Below are positions 4,956 through 5,839 of a stretch of 5,839 nt of DNA, in pieces (the stretch's first letter is position 1; every line of letters begins with the position of its first letter). The translations under genes and the position numbers were made by a program. The DNA lies in NCBI GenBank assembly GCA_947623645.1, contig CANQHK010000076.1, positions 1-5,839 of the forward strand. The letters are read 5' to 3'. The notes beneath the pieces were generated by a model. The model made no database searches and was not told the origin of the DNA. It was given only the letters and a program-made list of their open reading frames with translations. The DNA is from an uncultured Bacilli bacterium (GTDB taxonomy: Bacteria; Bacillota_I; Bacilli_A; RF39; UBA660).

Positions 4956-5729
4956 ATGAAAACTACAAAAATACTAATGATTGATGAAAGTAAGGAGTTT
5001 ATTGAAGTAATTCGTAAAAACTTAAGACAACACGCAGGAATAGAGGTTGTACTAGAAGCAAATGATGGAGAGGAAGGTCTTTCCCTTATTCAAACGAAGC
5101 AAAACGAATATGATTTGATTATTATGGATTTAGTATTACCGAGAAAAGATGGAGTTAGTGTCCTTGAAGCGATGCAAAATAGTGGAATTCGAAAGAATGT
5201 TATTGTTCTAACTTCTTATAATTCTCAAGATATGATTCGGAGAGTTTCCTCTTTAGGAGTAGACTTTTATATGTTGAAACCGTTTGATATGTTGGATTTA
5301 GAAAAGAGAATTGAAGAACTTTCTTTAGATAAGAGTTATGAGAATCGTTATATTGATATTTATCATAATAATTTACAGATTTCCATTACAAAGATTTTAC
5401 ATGAACTTGGAGTTCCTTCGCATATAAAAGGGTATCAATATATAAGAGAAGGTGTATCGATTTTGTATGATAATCCATCGATGATTGGAGGAATTACAAA
5501 AGAATTATATCCAACGATTGCGAAGAAATTTGATACGACCGTATCTCGAGTTGAAAGAGCTATCCGTCATGCCATAGAGGTTAGTTGGAATCGAGGAAGT
5601 TGGGATTTGATGGAAGAAATCTTTGGACACAGTGTCGATATTGATAAGGCCAAACCAACGAATTCTGAATTTATTATGACGGTGGCGGATAAATTAAGAT
5701 TAGAATTTCAGAAAAATTATACTCATTAA
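4956..5729 (+). CDS. spo0A: Sporulation master response regulator Spo0A
   Basis: Spo0A is the phosphorelay-activated transcription factor that commits cells to sporulation. The 257-residue protein has an N-terminal receiver domain (about 1-120): acidic pocket Asp10-Glu11, phosphoacceptor Asp58 in IIMDLVLPRKDG, Thr86, and Lys108 in MLKPFD. After a short linker comes the Spo0A-specific DNA-binding domain (about 137-257). This contains HELGVPSHIKGYQYIREG, LYPTIAKKFDTT, the recognition helix SRVERAIRHAIEVSW and the C-terminal signature AKPTNSEFIMTVADKLRLE. These are nearly the same as in Bacillus Spo0A. It is about ten residues shorter than the B. subtilis protein, mostly in the interdomain linker, and has Glu11 where that protein has Asp. 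AAAGGAGAT lies a few bases before ATG 4956, so the start is secure. A clear terminator follows. Upstream 0A-box sequence suggests feedback control. Confidence 0.97.
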   Translation: MKTTKILMIDESKEFIEVIRKNLRQHAGIEVVLEANDGEEGLSLIQTKQNEYDLIIMDLVLPRKDGVSVLEAMQNSGIRKNVIVLTSYNSQDMIRRVSSLGVDFYMLKPFDMLDLEKRIEELSLDKSYENRYIDIYHNNLQISITKILHELGVPSHIKGYQYIREGVSILYDNPSMIGGITKELYPTIAKKFDTTVSRVERAIRHAIEVSWNRGSWDLMEEIFGHSVDIDKAKPTNSEFIMTVADKLRLEFQKNYTH

Positions 5730-5745
5730 AAATAAATATTTTATG

Positions 5746-5773
5746 AAAGTGCTAAAATATAGAGCACTTTTTT
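5746..5773 (+). terminator. Rho-independent terminator after spo0A
   Basis: AAAGTGCT (5746-5753) pairs perfectly with AGCACTTT (5763-5770) around a 9-base loop, and the T run extends to 5773. It lies 16 bases beyond the stop codon. The A-rich left flank gives some U run on the other strand too, so it may work weakly in both directions. Confidence 0.85.
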
Positions 5774-5775
5774 CT

Positions 5776-5805
5776 TTGGAATAATTGTACAAAAATTTTT
5801 ATAAG
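5776..5805 (+). promoter_or_regulatory. Candidate promoter of a gene beyond the right edge
   Basis: TTGGAA (5776-5781) is followed after 18 bases by TATAAG (5800-5805), matching the sigma-A -35 and -10 at four and five of six positions. The -10 overlaps the LexA box, as expected for a repressed SOS promoter. A better -35, TTGACA, occurs at 5821-5826, but its -10 would lie outside the window, so which one is used is unclear. Confidence 0.4.
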
Positions 5806-5817
5806 AACATTTGTTCT
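5804..5817. promoter_or_regulatory. LexA (SOS) box
   Basis: AGAACATTTGTTCT contains GAAC-N4-GTTC, the Firmicute LexA operator core, and lacks only the outer C/G of the Bacillus consensus CGAACATATGTTCG. It lies after the spo0A terminator and overlaps a possible -10, so it should control a gene running right out of the window, such as a DNA-repair or error-prone polymerase gene. No coding part of that gene is visible. Confidence 0.7.
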
Positions 5818-5827
5818 GTATTGACAT

Positions 5828-5838
5828 GGGGGGGGGGG
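5828..5838. repeat. G11 homopolymer tract at the right edge
   Basis: Eleven consecutive G follow TTGACAT and end one base before the window edge. Nothing similar occurs elsewhere in this A+T-rich sequence. If real, it would sit in the spacer of a promoter using TTGACA (5821-5826), or in the leader of the gene to the right, where slippage could change expression. A sequencing or assembly artefact at a contig end is a serious alternative. Confidence 0.6.
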
Positions 5839-5839
5839 T

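Overview
The window looks like a low-GC, endospore-forming Gram-positive bacterium of the phylum Firmicutes. It encodes two sporulation hallmark proteins, SpoIIR and Spo0A. Shine-Dalgarno sites are strong, two genes start with TTG, and coding and non-coding DNA are both very A+T rich. Spo0A and MurA resemble the Bacillus proteins as I remember them, but the small genes and gene order fit a deep-branching or uncultured Bacilli/Erysipelotrichia-type lineage as well as a classical Bacillus. I cannot name the species from sequence alone.

Layout, left to right. Positions 3-218 hold the 3' end of a gene that enters from the left edge. It may be a BECR-fold (barnase/EndoU/ColicinE5-D/RelE-like) nuclease domain, and it ends in a palindromic terminator. 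A gene-free stretch of about 420 bp follows (219-637). Its left half has what looks like a complete small-RNA unit on the minus strand: a TTGACA-17-TAATAT promoter, about 70 transcribed bases, and a hairpin plus U-run terminator. A perfect 13-bp inverted repeat brackets that promoter. The rest of the gap is A+T-rich DNA with one weak hairpin.

All later genes are on the plus strand: spoIIR, an MntP/YtaF-family membrane protein, class II fructose-bisphosphate aldolase, a MurAB/MurZ-type UDP-GlcNAc enolpyruvyl transferase, a membrane-anchored SGNH/GDSL hydrolase, and spo0A. Most are separated by simple terminators, so this is largely a row of single-gene units. The aldolase-murA pair recalls the fbaA-(tal)-murAB neighbourhood next to spo0F in Bacillus subtilis. 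The row combines sporulation entry (Spo0A), forespore-to-mother-cell signalling (SpoIIR), central carbon flux (Fba) and wall-precursor supply (MurA).

Control signals stand out. The mntP-like Shine-Dalgarno lies inside the terminator-like hairpin after spoIIR. The spo0A upstream region has an inverted pair of Spo0A-box half sites, a sigma-H-like -35 and a TATAAT. The right edge has a Firmicute LexA (SOS) box followed by TTGACA and an 11-base G run, so a DNA-damage-regulated gene probably begins just outside the window. I found no tRNA, rRNA, CRISPR array, insertion sequence or recognisable integrase.
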